A stretch of 64,000 nt of DNA, taken from the NCBI RefSeq assembly GCF_029227915.1, contig NC_079876.1:5828001-5892000 (forward strand), written 5' to 3'. Made by a program: the position numbers and the translations under genes. Positions 1-11,222 of this stretch are shown here, one piece after another. The notes beneath the pieces were generated by a model. That model worked only from the letters and a program-made list of their open reading frames with translations, ran no database searches and was not told where the DNA came from. Position 1 is the stretch's first letter; every line of letters begins with the position of its first letter. This DNA comes from Hydractinia symbiolongicarpus (taxonomy: Eukaryota > Cnidaria > Hydrozoa > Anthoathecata > Hydractiniidae).

Positions 1-1684
1 AATTCGTTACCAATTTAAATAGCCACCATAACTCCTCATATTCGCCCTCTACCAAATTATTCAATTTCAATGTTTTAAGCATATTACGACTTTTCGAAAA
101 TATGACGTTGCTCACATTTAGAAAAGTCAGAGTAGCCATGAAATGAAATTCAGTTTGGAACTTTCTAGAATCATACCTAGTTGCTGTTAGCTATCATTTT
201 AAATCAACCAGATCGGATCCACATCTTTCTTGCCTGTTCAGAGTGGCGCAATATGTGGCGCATCATGTGAAAAATATAGCTTGAACAAAAAATATTTTTT
301 TGTTTAACAGGTAAATATCACCATGTTCCCAGCAAGATCCGAAGGAAAAGCCAGTAATTATCACGTAACAGAAAAGTAATGAAATTGTTATGTCTTCGAC
401 ATCCATTTCCTTTGCAGCCATTTGTCTAGTTCCATAGTATATTTTTCGCAGGTAAAAGACAAGAAACAGCTACAGAAAGTATTATATAACTGTTTAAAAC
501 CGGTATTCACTGGCTAATTAGCAATTGTATTTTTTTATATTAACAAAGAATTATATTTTTTGTAAAGTAAACGAGTTGCCTTCCCGCCTGAAACGCTGTA
601 AATAATAAGAGTGTTTACAGACGAGTTTGATTAATTCAAAGCCATTCCAGTTTTCAAAAGCACTGTGCATAATTTCGACAAAGACATAATGGCAGACATA
701 CTACTAATTAAACAAAGTTGTTAAAAGTTTGTTTGGGGTACAGTTCTTTAAAACGCTTTACTCAAGACAGTCGATAGGTATATATTTAATGAAGTTACAC
801 AACCATGTTTTCTTCCAATATTTCTTTACCAGTTGGTCACCTGTTTTGCGTTTGGGGAATAATATTTGAAAGAGAATCGCGAATTTAATTAAAAAGTCGC
901 TCGAAGTCGCTCTTACATGTACGACTTATCGGCACTAGCGCGAAAAGTATTCAAAAGATTAACTAACTAAGTGAGTGTCCAGGCTGGTGTTCACTAGAGT
1001 GAAATAAGCAATAGGAAATTAAAAAAACTTCGAAAATTGGAAGATGCTATAAACCCCTGCAAACCCGTTTTTCTAAACTAGAATCAAATTTGAAACAGTT
1101 GCTGCTATGGTGTAGAAAATCAAAATAGTACCAGTAAATGTTAGCTTTTTTCACCACTTTAGCTTTGAGGTCAATATAAACTTAAAATTTGTCCTAAACC
1201 CTTTGAAATCAATTTATGTTAACCCTATTTGGTTTGGGGGGATTCTCTATTGACGGATTTTCGGGCAATTTTTTGCAACTTTTCATGCGAACTATGTAAA
1301 AACTGGAATATACTGGAAATTTTATTTGGCTTTCAGAAAATTTACACAGAATGTAAGAATTCGCTCTAGAACTAAAGTAATTGAATTTTAAGCATATAGA
1401 GGTATTTTGAAAATATTTCAAGCTTTTGATGACGTCATCGACAAAGTGCTGATATAAGCAAGAATTTATTCCTGCCATTTTGTTCCTTTTGTGACGTACT
1501 ATAAGTGTGGCAATTTTTTTTTTTTTTTTTGGGGGGGTCTAAAAAAATCGAGAAATCCGGATGTTTACGTTCCACAAGGACAACGACGTAAGTTTTAATT
1601 ATTCGCACAACAGAACCTCACGTTACAAAGATTTATTCTCTTTTTAAGAATTGTAACAACACTAGAAGAGACTATACGTAATTA
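1..1684. other. Intergenic, no gene seen
   Basis: I see no convincing coding region here. The stretch around 1209-1478 is open on the minus strand but has no recognisable domain. A homopolymer block of about 18 T followed by 7 G sits near 1510-1537, which can mark the end of an old retro-insertion; this is not established. Confidence 0.5.
1632..1637 (-). terminator. Polyadenylation signal of the carbonic anhydrase gene
   Basis: AATAAA on the minus strand, about 48 bp beyond the stop codon at 1685. It is in the expected place for 3' end formation. Confidence 0.5.
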
Positions 1685-3393
1685 CTAGTACCAAAATTTT
1701 CTTGTTTTATGCTTTGGTCTCATGTTGACTCCGTACAACTTCCGTCCATTTGTTGCTTGTACTGGCCGATAATTTCCGTACATTGGTAAATTTTCACAAT
1801 CCAGAACTTTATTAATTGCTCGTAGCTAAAAATAAAGAAAGCGATCAAAATGTTATCTTTTTGCTTAATTTTGTACAGTTTTAAAAGGTTGAGAGTTTAC
1901 ACTTGCAAAAAAACATGAAGAAAGTTGCTTACATCTCGGAGGTTAATTGTATGCACACGACTGGTAAGTACAACCCAATCAACATTCTCAGTGCATGGTG
2001 GTGTGGTCAACGAGCCACGGTAGTTGACATATGGTGTACGTTTCAAGTTAGCACGGCATGGTATAAAATTAGCCAAAGGAAATGCCGGGACCTTTACACT
2101 GTTCCCTATGAGCAAAAGTTATGTATTCTAAATTGCTCTTTGTTTTTCCTATTCGGTATGGGAAAGGAGGCTCGAAAATGGCATATTATTGTCCAGAGCT
2201 TTCTCAAACGCTATTGTGACAGGTAATGGTAGTTTTCCCGATTTTAAAATTTCTAGTGAGGTTCCCCAAACAATGCTCACGTCAGCAATAAAGAAATATG
2301 TTAAATTATTTTTTTTTGTCTACTTTAACTGTACCTACTTATCTCTCAGGACTTTTGGACAACGGTCACTTTATGCACCGTCCATCCGCTCTTTCAAGGT
2401 CCAATAAAGTCCATGGCAAATAGGGTGGAAGTCAAATTATTTTAAAAATGCCAGTACCTTGTTGATTAAGTTCACCCGCATGACCACCTAACTGCGAAAA
2501 GATTGAACTCGACCTTCTCCATACCTGAAATAAATTAATGAAATATTCTATTATGTTTGAACAAATATTTTTCTCGTAATTGTCTTACTGTTACGCCTTA
2601 CTGTTAGTTTCAAAAACACTCCTATGACAAGCAGCCCATCACTGTGTTGAGACACTTCTGCCAGCCTGTACTTTGCATTTCGATGAACAAGGTGCATCTA
2701 AAGAAAAAAAGTAACATTGTAGCTACATCGCTTAAACACACGTGTTGGTTGGTCTGTTTAAAATTAACGTACCTCGCCTTGAAAAAACTTTCTATTTAAC
2801 GAATGCTCGGATCCTTTTTTTATAGGTGAGCCAAAGTGGATATGCGCTTGGATTGGCACAAATTTATTTCCACCTTTCTTTAAATAATAGAGAGTGCTTT
2901 CTGGAATATCAATAACAAGCGTGTGTCCATTGTTACTAAATGTATAAGTTTCTCCAGTTTTTGGTGGCTTGTTGTAGTTGTGAAATGAAATTATGTTCTT
3001 TCTACTTGTTCGAATTGTTCGTGAAAGGTCAATGTTTATCGGCGACTGAAGACTGCCAGCACATTGGGGATTAGTTTTATACCAGTCTTTTGGTCCTACG
3101 TATAATATTGAGGAAGTTGTAAATAGTTATAAAAAACATTAATGATCTGCCAGATACTGCGGTAATCTTACCATTGAGTTTCCCCCCTTTGTAATTCCAG
3201 TCAGCAGTGCAAACTTCATCGCCTATAACATTAGAAAAGAACTCACACATTTGTGGCGACTATACAAACATTAATACTTACAATATTAAATATAAGAAAA
3301 AATAATGGTAGATAAAAAGGGATGAGACTTTGAAAACTTACACTCTACATATGCAAGATATGCAAACATAAGGATGGTGAGGATTTGATACAT
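1685..3393 (-). CDS. Secreted alpha-carbonic anhydrase, 7 exons
   Basis: Zinc enzyme that interconverts CO2 and bicarbonate. Exons on the minus strand, 5' to 3': 3393-3342, 3222-3172, 3095-2773, 2697-2602, 2524-2458, 2105-1933, 1825-1685. All have GT/AG borders and agreeing phases, giving 300 aa. Residues 1-16 (MYQILTILMFAYLAYV) form a hydrophobic signal peptide, so the protein is probably secreted. Family motifs seen: DWNYKG, the proton-shuttle region SNNGHT, zinc histidines in QAHIHFG and MHLVHR, the substrate-side Thr in SLTTPPC, and a C-terminal GNYRPVQ block. The Trp usually after the second zinc His is Phe here. A polyadenylation signal lies about 48 bp past the stop. Known for the family: catalysis by three His-bound zinc. 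Inferred: an active extracellular enzyme, perhaps for biomineralisation, pH or CO2 handling. Confidence 0.93.
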
Positions 3394-4196
3394 TGCGCCT
3401 TTTTCTGTGTATCATACGCTGAAATTGCTAGAGGAAAATAACCATTAAGTAGCAAATCTGCTGGACAGGCGCAATAGCTTTTGTAAGGAAATCAAGTGGG
3501 AACACATACTTCATGCTTTGATAAAAATTACACAATCTTAAGCCGATTTAAATTATATGATATAAGAACATCTTAACAACGCTACCTTATGGCTTTTGGA
3601 AAAACCGCTAGCTATCTAATGACTTACAGCATGTTTAAGCTTGAAATCTACTTTGTGATATTATTTAATAGCCTTATACTAGTAACCATTATGCGTAAAA
3701 CCAACTTCAAAAAAAGAAGAATTTAAGAACCAGCTTTAGCCAGAAAGCGTTACATTGCTGCTAGACAATATTTTCGATGCTAACTGCATGTTATTAAAAC
3801 ATTAGGCCCTTGGTGTTAGTTATAATTGATTTGACATTAAATTAATGTCTCTTTTTAATAATTCATTTGTCTGTTCTTGTAGCTCTCATTGCTTTTTTCC
3901 TACCGCATCACTAAAAGAAGTCATCCTTTTTTCGTTTTAAAGAGATTTAAGAGACGTTCCCGTGATACCAGAACGTCTTAAAGACGTCCTTATTTAGTCT
4001 TTTTCAAACGTTATACTGCCAAGGCAGGTCTGCTTCGAATAATTTTAGCCTATGCGTATTAGGATTTTAGTAATTTTAATTCTGTTGGAGGTGTGACAAA
4101 CCAAAACAATGATGAAGTATTTAATAGAAACTTGATATTTCTATCATTTATATAAATAAACAGTTTAATAAGAATAAAATAATATCACATACAAGC
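3394..4196. other. Intergenic, upstream of the carbonic anhydrase gene
   Basis: This lies 5' of the carbonic anhydrase start and must contain its promoter, but I see no clear TATA box or other defined element. No open frame of note and no recognised repeat. Confidence 0.4.
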
Positions 4197-4197
4197 T

Positions 4198-4350
4198 TTT
4201 ATATAAGCAACAACAACGAAAATATTTATACATATTTATATATATTTTTATATATTTATATATATTTATATATATATTTATATATTTATATATATTTATA
4301 TATATTTATATTTATTTATATATATTTATAAAAGTTAAAATATTTATAAA
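4198..4350. repeat. AT-only tandem repeat
   Basis: About 150 bp made almost wholly of A and T in repeats of a TATATTTA-like 8-10 bp unit, with small drift between units. It sits just beyond the 3' end of the YqaJ-like relic, which lies on the minus strand. A simple-sequence array; no function is visible. Confidence 0.85.
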
Positions 4351-4436
4351 TATATGTATTTGCTTAAACTATATAAATGTAAAAATAGGTAAGTTTCTTC
4401 ACTTTTCTGTCGTTATGTGTAAGAAGTGACTTAAGA

Positions 4437-5530
4437 TACCATAATCCTGGGACCCTGTAAAAATATTACAAAAATATCGCTCTTATTTATGGGATCATTG
4501 GGTAAATGGAATATTTTGATGCGTGTGGTGACACTTTTCATTATTGACCATAAACCAGACCTCTTAATCATAAAGTAATTTGCAAACTTTGGTTCCGGAT
4601 GATAAGACATTACTATACAAAAGTCAGTTGATGTGCATTCCATTTGTAATTGAGTTTGAATGAAGTAACCAGAACCTTTTCAAATAATCTCTAAAGGACC
4701 TCCTGAATTGGTTGCTGTTGTTTTAACTTCCAACATTAAACCAGAACAAAGTTAGTCCATCAGGACTAGCACCATAAATTTTTCTGATAGATGATCCACT
4801 GGTAATTGTCTGAGTTACTTTGGTTGTTAAAAGTAGCTCATCTTCATAATGGTGACATCTAAGAAATTTTTTAAGTTTGTATATAATAGATCACTCTCTT
4901 GTAGATCTTTCTTTACCAATTTCCAATATGTGTCAAATTTTTTGTTACCGTATATTCCAAGTAATGCAGGCTAACGACTACCTGTTATTTTATTTTTTCT
5001 AAGAGACAGCCATTCATTTGTAACCATTGCCATAATTCGAACTTATAGTTGGATGAATTGGCTCTGTACTTGTGAGTTAGATCTTAATGTTATTTTTATT
5101 TTGTTTTAACTGTTGCTGAGTACTATGTAAAATGTCCTTATAATTTCTAGTTTTGAGAGATTTACTCGTACATTTTGTAAAAGTATTTTTTCTGTTATCA
5201 ATTGCACAGTTAATACTTTCTTGAATATTTACAATTTTTGTAGTTGGAATTTGGACAACACTGCTATCATAAGTTTTAAGTGCAATAATGGTCAGCTAAA
5301 CTTATTTCAGAAAGTCTAGTGTATTTAAATTATAGATGTTCTTTGAAAGATAAATTTATGAAAGATATAAGACTTCACAGCAATGTTGTTCAAATGGCTT
5401 CTCAATTTTTTACTTTATTCTGTTTTTTATTTAAATTACGTCAAGTTTAAAAGATGAATTTTCAGGATCAGCAGGAATCATTGCAGCATTGTTAATCTTA
5501 TCTGACCGTGTTCTTGCTGATTTCAGTTTA
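4437..5530 (-). pseudogene. Decayed YqaJ-like recombinase/exonuclease relic
   Basis: Minus-strand coding remains in several frames. Upstream pieces include RSDKINNAAMIPADPENSS and a run starting SSVVQIPTTKIVNIQES. Then comes a block reading EWLSLRKNKITGS, a GASPDGL motif, and finally GYFIQTQLQMECTSTDFCIV. The order (W-x-LRK...T-S, then ASPDG, then a YxxQ-x-Q strand and a C-x-F-x-V strand) is the order of a YqaJ viral recombinase/lambda-exonuclease fold. Several stops and frame changes separate the pieces, so it is broken. In invertebrates such domains commonly travel on mobile elements, which is the likely origin (inference). I saw no terminal repeats, so the element's borders are unknown. 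Confidence 0.65.
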
Positions 5531-6419
5531 ATCACGTGAAGGCATCACAGGAGTTGATCCTTTTATTGTTTTTGGATGTCACTTTTGTAACTGCTAGGTA
5601 CATGTTAATGACAGTATTTTTTCGTTACTTGTATAAAAATATTTTAGATAAAGCAACAAGCTAGTACGTAACAACGTAAACCGCAAACTCCAACTGGGCA
5701 GTCATAATGCCCAGTTGGAAGTAACTACTGGCATCTTAACCATGAGATTTTTTTATTAATGCTTGAAAAAAATATCTCTCTCTGAATGCTTAAGTGTTTT
5801 TACTGATACTATTTTTCGGCTGGTAAGCATTTTGTAATCATTTAGCTGTTGCCCTATACTATCGTTTGTTGAAAGCATAATCTGAAAATATTAAGGAAGT
5901 CACTTTGGGGTACAAACCTTCACTTGGGTCATATGGAGTTGTTTTTAAGGAATATTAAAAGGTATAAGACTGTTGGAAGACTAATCATTCCTTTCTGTCT
6001 TCTTTCTCAATATCTGAGCTAATGATGGATATAAACTAAACCTGTTAACCGTAACTCGTAGTTCATGGTCAGAGCCAGTTGTGGATAGAACACACTCGAC
6101 AAGCCAAGTAAAACATTCTCCTTTCTTTTTAAGTGACATTCTTGTATTTATCGATACAGTAAAATAGATACAAACTATTTTATTGAGCCCTGAAAAAAAA
6201 ATAATAATAACTTAAATATTTTAAAAAGGTAAAAAAGGTTTTGATAAAAACAATTAAAAGCATCATTAATAACTTCCTTCATTTAGTAGAGATACATTTA
6301 GTAGTATTAAATATACTATGTGTCAAAATATTTTAAAAATTTCTCAGAAGGTCTCGCATAAGTAATTCGTTAAAATTAATCCTTCATTAAGCATTCAGAG
6401 GAAGATATTTTTGTCAAGG
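5531..6419. other. Intergenic, hairpin only
   Basis: No gene seen. It contains one perfect hairpin (5689-5719, listed separately). The rest is AT-rich sequence without long open frames. Confidence 0.4.
5689..5719. repeat. Perfect 12-bp hairpin
   Basis: Two perfect 12-base arms, TCCAACTGGGCA and its reverse complement, separated by a 7-base loop (GTCATAA). It is GC-richer than its surroundings. No T-run follows that would suggest a terminator; it may be the inner end of a decayed inverted-repeat element. Confidence 0.85.
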
Positions 6420-6421
6420 CA

Positions 6422-6664
6422 TTAATAAAATTCCTTAAAACATTTGGCACCATGGAAGAAGAAACTTTTCTTTGAAATTTCCAATTTTAGTCTAGGTAGA
6501 CGTATGAGTGTGTTTTTATTAATAGTGTTGTTTGACATAGTATCAAAATAATTCTTCAAATGTTCACACACGTCTCCAGTAATACATTTGAACACATGTT
6601 GACAAATACTTTTTCGCATCACATAAGCAATCGGTGGAATGGTTTCGTAGCAGGTTTTCCACAA
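6422..6664 (-). mobile_element. Non-LTR retroelement C-terminal fragment (relic)
   Basis: A minus-strand open stretch of about 80 codons. It resembles the tail found after the reverse transcriptase domain in many LINE-type polyproteins: a hydrophobic FKCITG segment, then NTLIRLPRLKLEISKKSFFF, then an HGAKCFKEF box like the usual 'xxxxWNxLP' ending. No intact reverse transcriptase precedes it (towards higher coordinates). It is a short relic, and the clade cannot be told. Confidence 0.55.
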
Positions 6665-7607
6665 AAAATGATACAGACTGCCCTCTATGAAAGTAAGAAG
6701 GTGTGTTACTATGCTAGAGAAAATTTGCGTTTTTATTTTTGCATATTCCGTTTTCTTAGTTTTGTTTTTGGCATTTAATAAGTTAAAGATAAAAAAGGCA
6801 AAATAAAAGGACTGTAAACTTTTCTTAATATATAGTTAATCTAAAATATTTTTGGCTTCCTCGTTTCCAAACCTTATCATGGAGCATTTGAAAGAGCTCT
6901 GAGGAGGAAAGTAATCATGTTAGTACAGTAATTTTCCGTGGGTTGTTTTTTTCTGATTTTAATGAAGCTTTTTCAAGGAAACCATAGGAAACCAATTATA
7001 CTTTATTGTTTTTTTTGTGAAGATATGTTAATAGAACATAAAATACAGAAAAGCGCAACGTTTTCGAGAAACAAATCTGCCAAGTTTCGTTTCGGTGACT
7101 TACCGTCGCTGATGGTGTTAGTTGATCCTCTACGACTAAGAAACTTTTGATTGACGTAATTAAGAGTGTCAGATTTGCTTGGTGTATGCTTTTGTTTGTT
7201 TGTTTATTTATTTTATTATTTACCTATTAAGTTAGTTATTTATGTTTATCGTTTCTTGCATTTGCTTGTTAGTGATCATTTTTTATGCTTATGTTCGCTT
7301 ACAGAGAATAACAAGGGATTATTACATAGTAAATTGTAAATGGAGAATTTAAAGGCGATCTAGCCGCGAAATGTGTTCTTCATTTTTTTTGATTTCCACG
7401 AGAAACAAAAAACATATTCATCACTCATTTTTCCCTAAGAATAAACAATAAAGACTGCGTACTGATTTGTTAAAAGTTCACAGTAAAATATTCCGCCTTA
7501 ATGTATATAATCTCCCTTAGAAGCAACATGATGTATACGAGTTTGAAATACGACACCATACCTTATTATTATCACTACTTTTTTTAGTAAAAGTACAAAA
7601 CTGTGAA
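6665..7607. other. Intergenic, upstream of the NUDT18-like gene
   Basis: AT-rich DNA without a recognisable gene. A plus-strand open frame at 6938-7150 has no known domain. The promoter of the Nudix gene at 7608 should lie here, but no clear TATA box was seen. Confidence 0.4.
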
Positions 7608-8507
7608 ATGTCGGATTTCGTGCAAGGAATACTTAAACTTCAAACAGGGAGTGTAAACTTTGAGAGCAAATTGCAAGATCACCCACCATGCGTGCATGGA
7701 GAGAACTTAATATATATCGTGTCCGCCATTTTGATTAAAGAAGAGAAAATTTTGTTAGTAAGTGAAAACAGACCGGAGTGTTATGGGGCATGGTATTTAC
7801 CGGCTGGCAAAGTGGAAAAAAACGAAACTTTAGAAAGCGCTTTCGAGAGGGAATTAGTCGAAGAAAGTTTTATTCAAGGTAAGGCTGACCACTTGCTTAG
7901 CATTGATCATGATTTATTTGGAAGATGGTTTCGATACAATTTCATTGGTCATTCAGTCGGTGGTCGACTAAAAACATTGGAAGACCAAGATAAGGAGTCG
8001 CTTGAAGCAAAATGGTTTCCTATCAGTGATGTCTTAAACGGTGCTCTAGATCTTCGGTGCAGTGATATTTTGCACGTGATAAAAGACGCAGTAAACTGGT
8101 TGTCGGCCGACAAATCAATTCAACACATTAAATCGTTGCCGATTCAAGCGCCTTATACGCATCATATACAACGACTTATTATTATTGACGCGCGGCAGAG
8201 GGATAACATTCGTCTGGCGTTAGTAAAGACGTTAAATATTCTTCCATGGGAGGGACTGACGCAAAGAGTTGAAGCTTCGCTGAATGGTGTGTTCACGTCG
8301 AAAACATTTCGTTTGAAAAGGCTAGGTATGTTGTCAATCGAACACCTTCCAAACAAGAATAAACCCTCTGATGGAGTGTGTTTCAATATATTGTTTAGGG
8401 TGGAGGAGGGAGAGGAAAAAGAATCGTTTGACTGGATTGTTTTAGACGAAAATTTAAAAATCATATTTGAACAGATATGTGCCAGTAATTCGTTTATAAT
8501 TTTTTAA
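7608..8507 (+). CDS. NUDT18: Nudix hydrolase, NUDT18-like, intronless
   Basis: 299 aa in a single exon, starting at the first ATG. NUDT18 (MTH3) hydrolyses 8-oxo-guanine nucleoside diphosphates and so cleans the nucleotide pool. The Nudix domain covers about residues 33-150. The box is visible: Gly67, Glu73, then R81-E82-L-x-E85-E86. The residue normally Gly just after EEx is Phe88 here, a departure from the GX5EX7REUXEEXGU consensus, but the metal-binding glutamates remain. Following segments (GGRLKT, ESLEAKWFP, DILHVI) match the NUDT18 pattern, and the C-terminal extension of about 150 aa also fits that subfamily. It lacks introns, unlike most genes in the window. Subfamily assignment is from memory of the vertebrate protein. 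Confidence 0.85.
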   Translation: MSDFVQGILKLQTGSVNFESKLQDHPPCVHGENLIYIVSAILIKEEKILLVSENRPECYGAWYLPAGKVEKNETLESAFERELVEESFIQGKADHLLSIDHDLFGRWFRYNFIGHSVGGRLKTLEDQDKESLEAKWFPISDVLNGALDLRCSDILHVIKDAVNWLSADKSIQHIKSLPIQAPYTHHIQRLIIIDARQRDNIRLALVKTLNILPWEGLTQRVEASLNGVFTSKTFRLKRLGMLSIEHLPNKNKPSDGVCFNILFRVEEGEEKESFDWIVLDENLKIIFEQICASNSFIIF

Positions 8508-11222
8508 ATGTTACAAATCGCATTTTAACTAAAAGTTTTTTTCACCAGTTTTAATATTTCTTAAATTTTATTTTTAGTGAGACTTTGAAAATACGTCAAA
8601 AGTCGTGTAGACGTTTTGTCAACACATTTTTTTTTTTAATTTTTATTGTAGAGAAGCTACCCTAAATTACAGTATTAGTCTATTTTACTCAACAGCGGTG
8701 TGCGAAAAAACTTTGATAACAATCATCTGATCTAACACATGAGATATGACATTATACATATATATAGAGAGATATGAGAACATGAGATTATCCGTTGGGT
8801 CAACCTCTTTTCCAAGGTTTTTTAGGTTTAAAAGTTTATAAAGCGCTGAAGACGAGGTTGCAGTTAGAAAATTACTAGTGTTAATTTGGCTTGTTATTTT
8901 TTTTATATTGTAGTTTATAAATTGTATATAACCGCAATGCAATTTGACTTAAATGTTACTGCTTGTGTCAGCATTTTTTTGTTGAGGTGAAGTAGCTAAA
9001 TATGCTCATAGCTAATCTTGCGATTACATATTAAGCACCCTTAACGCAAAAATTAATTTTCCATTTTTTAAATCGCAAAAAAATTTTTTTTAAGCCACCT
9101 AATAGCAAAAGATAACTTCCGAAGGTGTGGCTAAACACATATCTGCGAACTTTTCGCGACAACTTGAAAAACATGCGTATCAGGTCAATGGAGACACCTG
9201 AAGTACAGCTACACTAAAGGACAGTCAACTTTTCTGAAATTTGAACGCACCATGTCATACAATCACAGTGACCAGCCTTTCCACCAACATTTTCACTTCG
9301 TGCAACCGCAATCCATGGTTAATATGGAGTTGTTAATTCTACTTTTAACTCTTCTTCTTCTTTTTATAGTTTTTTATTTATATCATGTTATGTGTGCGTT
9401 CTTTGTTATGCCATAGTTGTGTTCTTTGCTGTTGTGTAATCGCTGCTAAGTTTTCGCAATGTAATTTAAAGAGGGTTAATTCATTTACCTTGTTCCTGCA
9501 GACTTTCTTTGCAAAGGGGGATTATGCGATGCATATTGATCTTTGGCCGGTGTAACCTCCATACGTTTATCTATATGTGTCATTAAACTAGTTTTATCAT
9601 TACAGCTTGCTGTTCTGTTATCTTAAAATAAAAACTCTGTAATCCTGTATGATGGTCTCATATCACATATCACAATAACTGCTCTGGTAACTTTTGCATG
9701 TTTTTAGCAGCCATCTTGGAAAAAATTTATGAGCTTCCACGGCTTTATAGTTTTCCATAGCCTCAGGCGTCTAATTTTCTAGAATACAATATAGGTAGGT
9801 CAAAAGAACTTTGAACAAACCAGATAATAAACTTCTAACTACAGCCTAACGACTTATACTTACGAGGTGTCGTTAACAAGTAGTGATTCAAACTTGGCCA
9901 CTCCGTTGGATCGTTGATCCAATCATCAGCAGGGCGCTTATATCTCTGGTTACTTAAAACTGACATGTCTATATTATCCGGCTACTTAGGTAATCGCGTA
10001 CAAAAATTGTGTAGAAATAGCCAAAGCTTTACTAAGAAATCGAAGTTTCTTTTATCCAAACTAAAAATAGAAAACATAGTATGTCGCTATTGAGCTGTGT
10101 AATCTTTACAACGGTTCATTTTTATCAGTTCAGTTGATAAATCGCATGGATACGTATGTTTTATTTGCGCATAAGTGAGACGTCCAATAATTGACAGGTC
10201 CTGTGCAATATTCTGTGATGATATTTGTGCAGGCAGTTGGTTGCATCAATTTAAAAAATGGAACAGAGATCTTAAAAATATAAGAAAGGAGTCTAGAAAC
10301 AGTGTATTTTATATTCCACTGTAGTTTTGAAAGATTCCTGTTTGGGTTTTAACTTTCTGTTAACTTTGTTTTTTTTTGTACCGTCTCTGATGACAGAATT
10401 ATCTATTGCCCTGGTTCCAAAGGTTTCTTAACTGGTGAAATAAGCATACCAAAAATTCCTTTGCGAACGTCTTTAACATAAGCGTAAGAACTTACACTGT
10501 AAATAACATAAGATATCACACACTTGTGTTTCACTTGTGTTTGCACAAGTTTAAATTGGGCCAGTAATAATCTTGCTTTCGCCTGACCTTGAAATTAGAA
10601 ATGTCAGAATCAGCATGGCTATATCAGCCGTTTTGAATATAAATTGAGAAGAAAATATTAGAATTCCCGCTTTTGGGCGTAAAATCGGTCACCTGCAGCA
10701 AAACACAGAGTACACCACTAATATTTTATTTATAGGCGTAGGAAGGCAACGAGAAGATCTTGTAAAGATGTAACTAATTCATGACTAATTTTTGCCGGTG
10801 GTTAAATTTATCTTTCCACGTATTTACAGTTTTTTAGGTTTCAAAATCTTGTTTACGTCAGTCAATTGCTGGTTCTGACGTACATTAGATCCAGCCCTGT
10901 TACTTTGGTTTCGTTTCTACTTCAAAGAAACCTATCGAAATTTCTTTCACTATTCATAAAGAAAATGCTTGAATGAACATGTATGAAATGAAATTTTATT
11001 CAGCATAAATAATCATTTTGAGCATAATAAGAATTGTTTGCATAAACAAACCAGTTTTGAGCATTATTATTACTGAGAAAAAGACTGTCATTTATGTAAC
11101 CACTCACGAACTTTAGTTAAGAAGATTTACAATTAATTTTGGTTTATTTTTAATTCCAATCTAGCATAAACACATCATTGTAACTTCACTGACTTATACC
11201 AAATGCTTCCAATGTATAGTTA
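8508..11222. other. Large intergenic gap, no gene seen
   Basis: 2.7 kb of AT-rich sequence with many T- and A-runs. Open stretches (for example minus 8685-8942) carry no domain I recognise. The region near 9060-9170, with repeated 'cgcaaaaa' and 'cgcga' words, looks like transposon end sequence but cannot be delimited. Confidence 0.4.

Noticed and set aside
1209-1478. Minus-strand open frame of 89 codons
   Set aside because: No domain, no splice partners, and the composition looks like AT-rich chance sequence.
1903-2226. Plus-strand open frame over the carbonic anhydrase gene
   Set aside because: Shadow of exon 6 of the real gene on the opposite strand.
4198-4350. Centromeric-type satellite
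   Set aside because: Only about 150 bp of simple AT repeat; too short and too simple to support that claim.
8162-8464. Minus-strand open frame inside the Nudix gene
   Set aside because: Antisense shadow of a well-supported coding exon.
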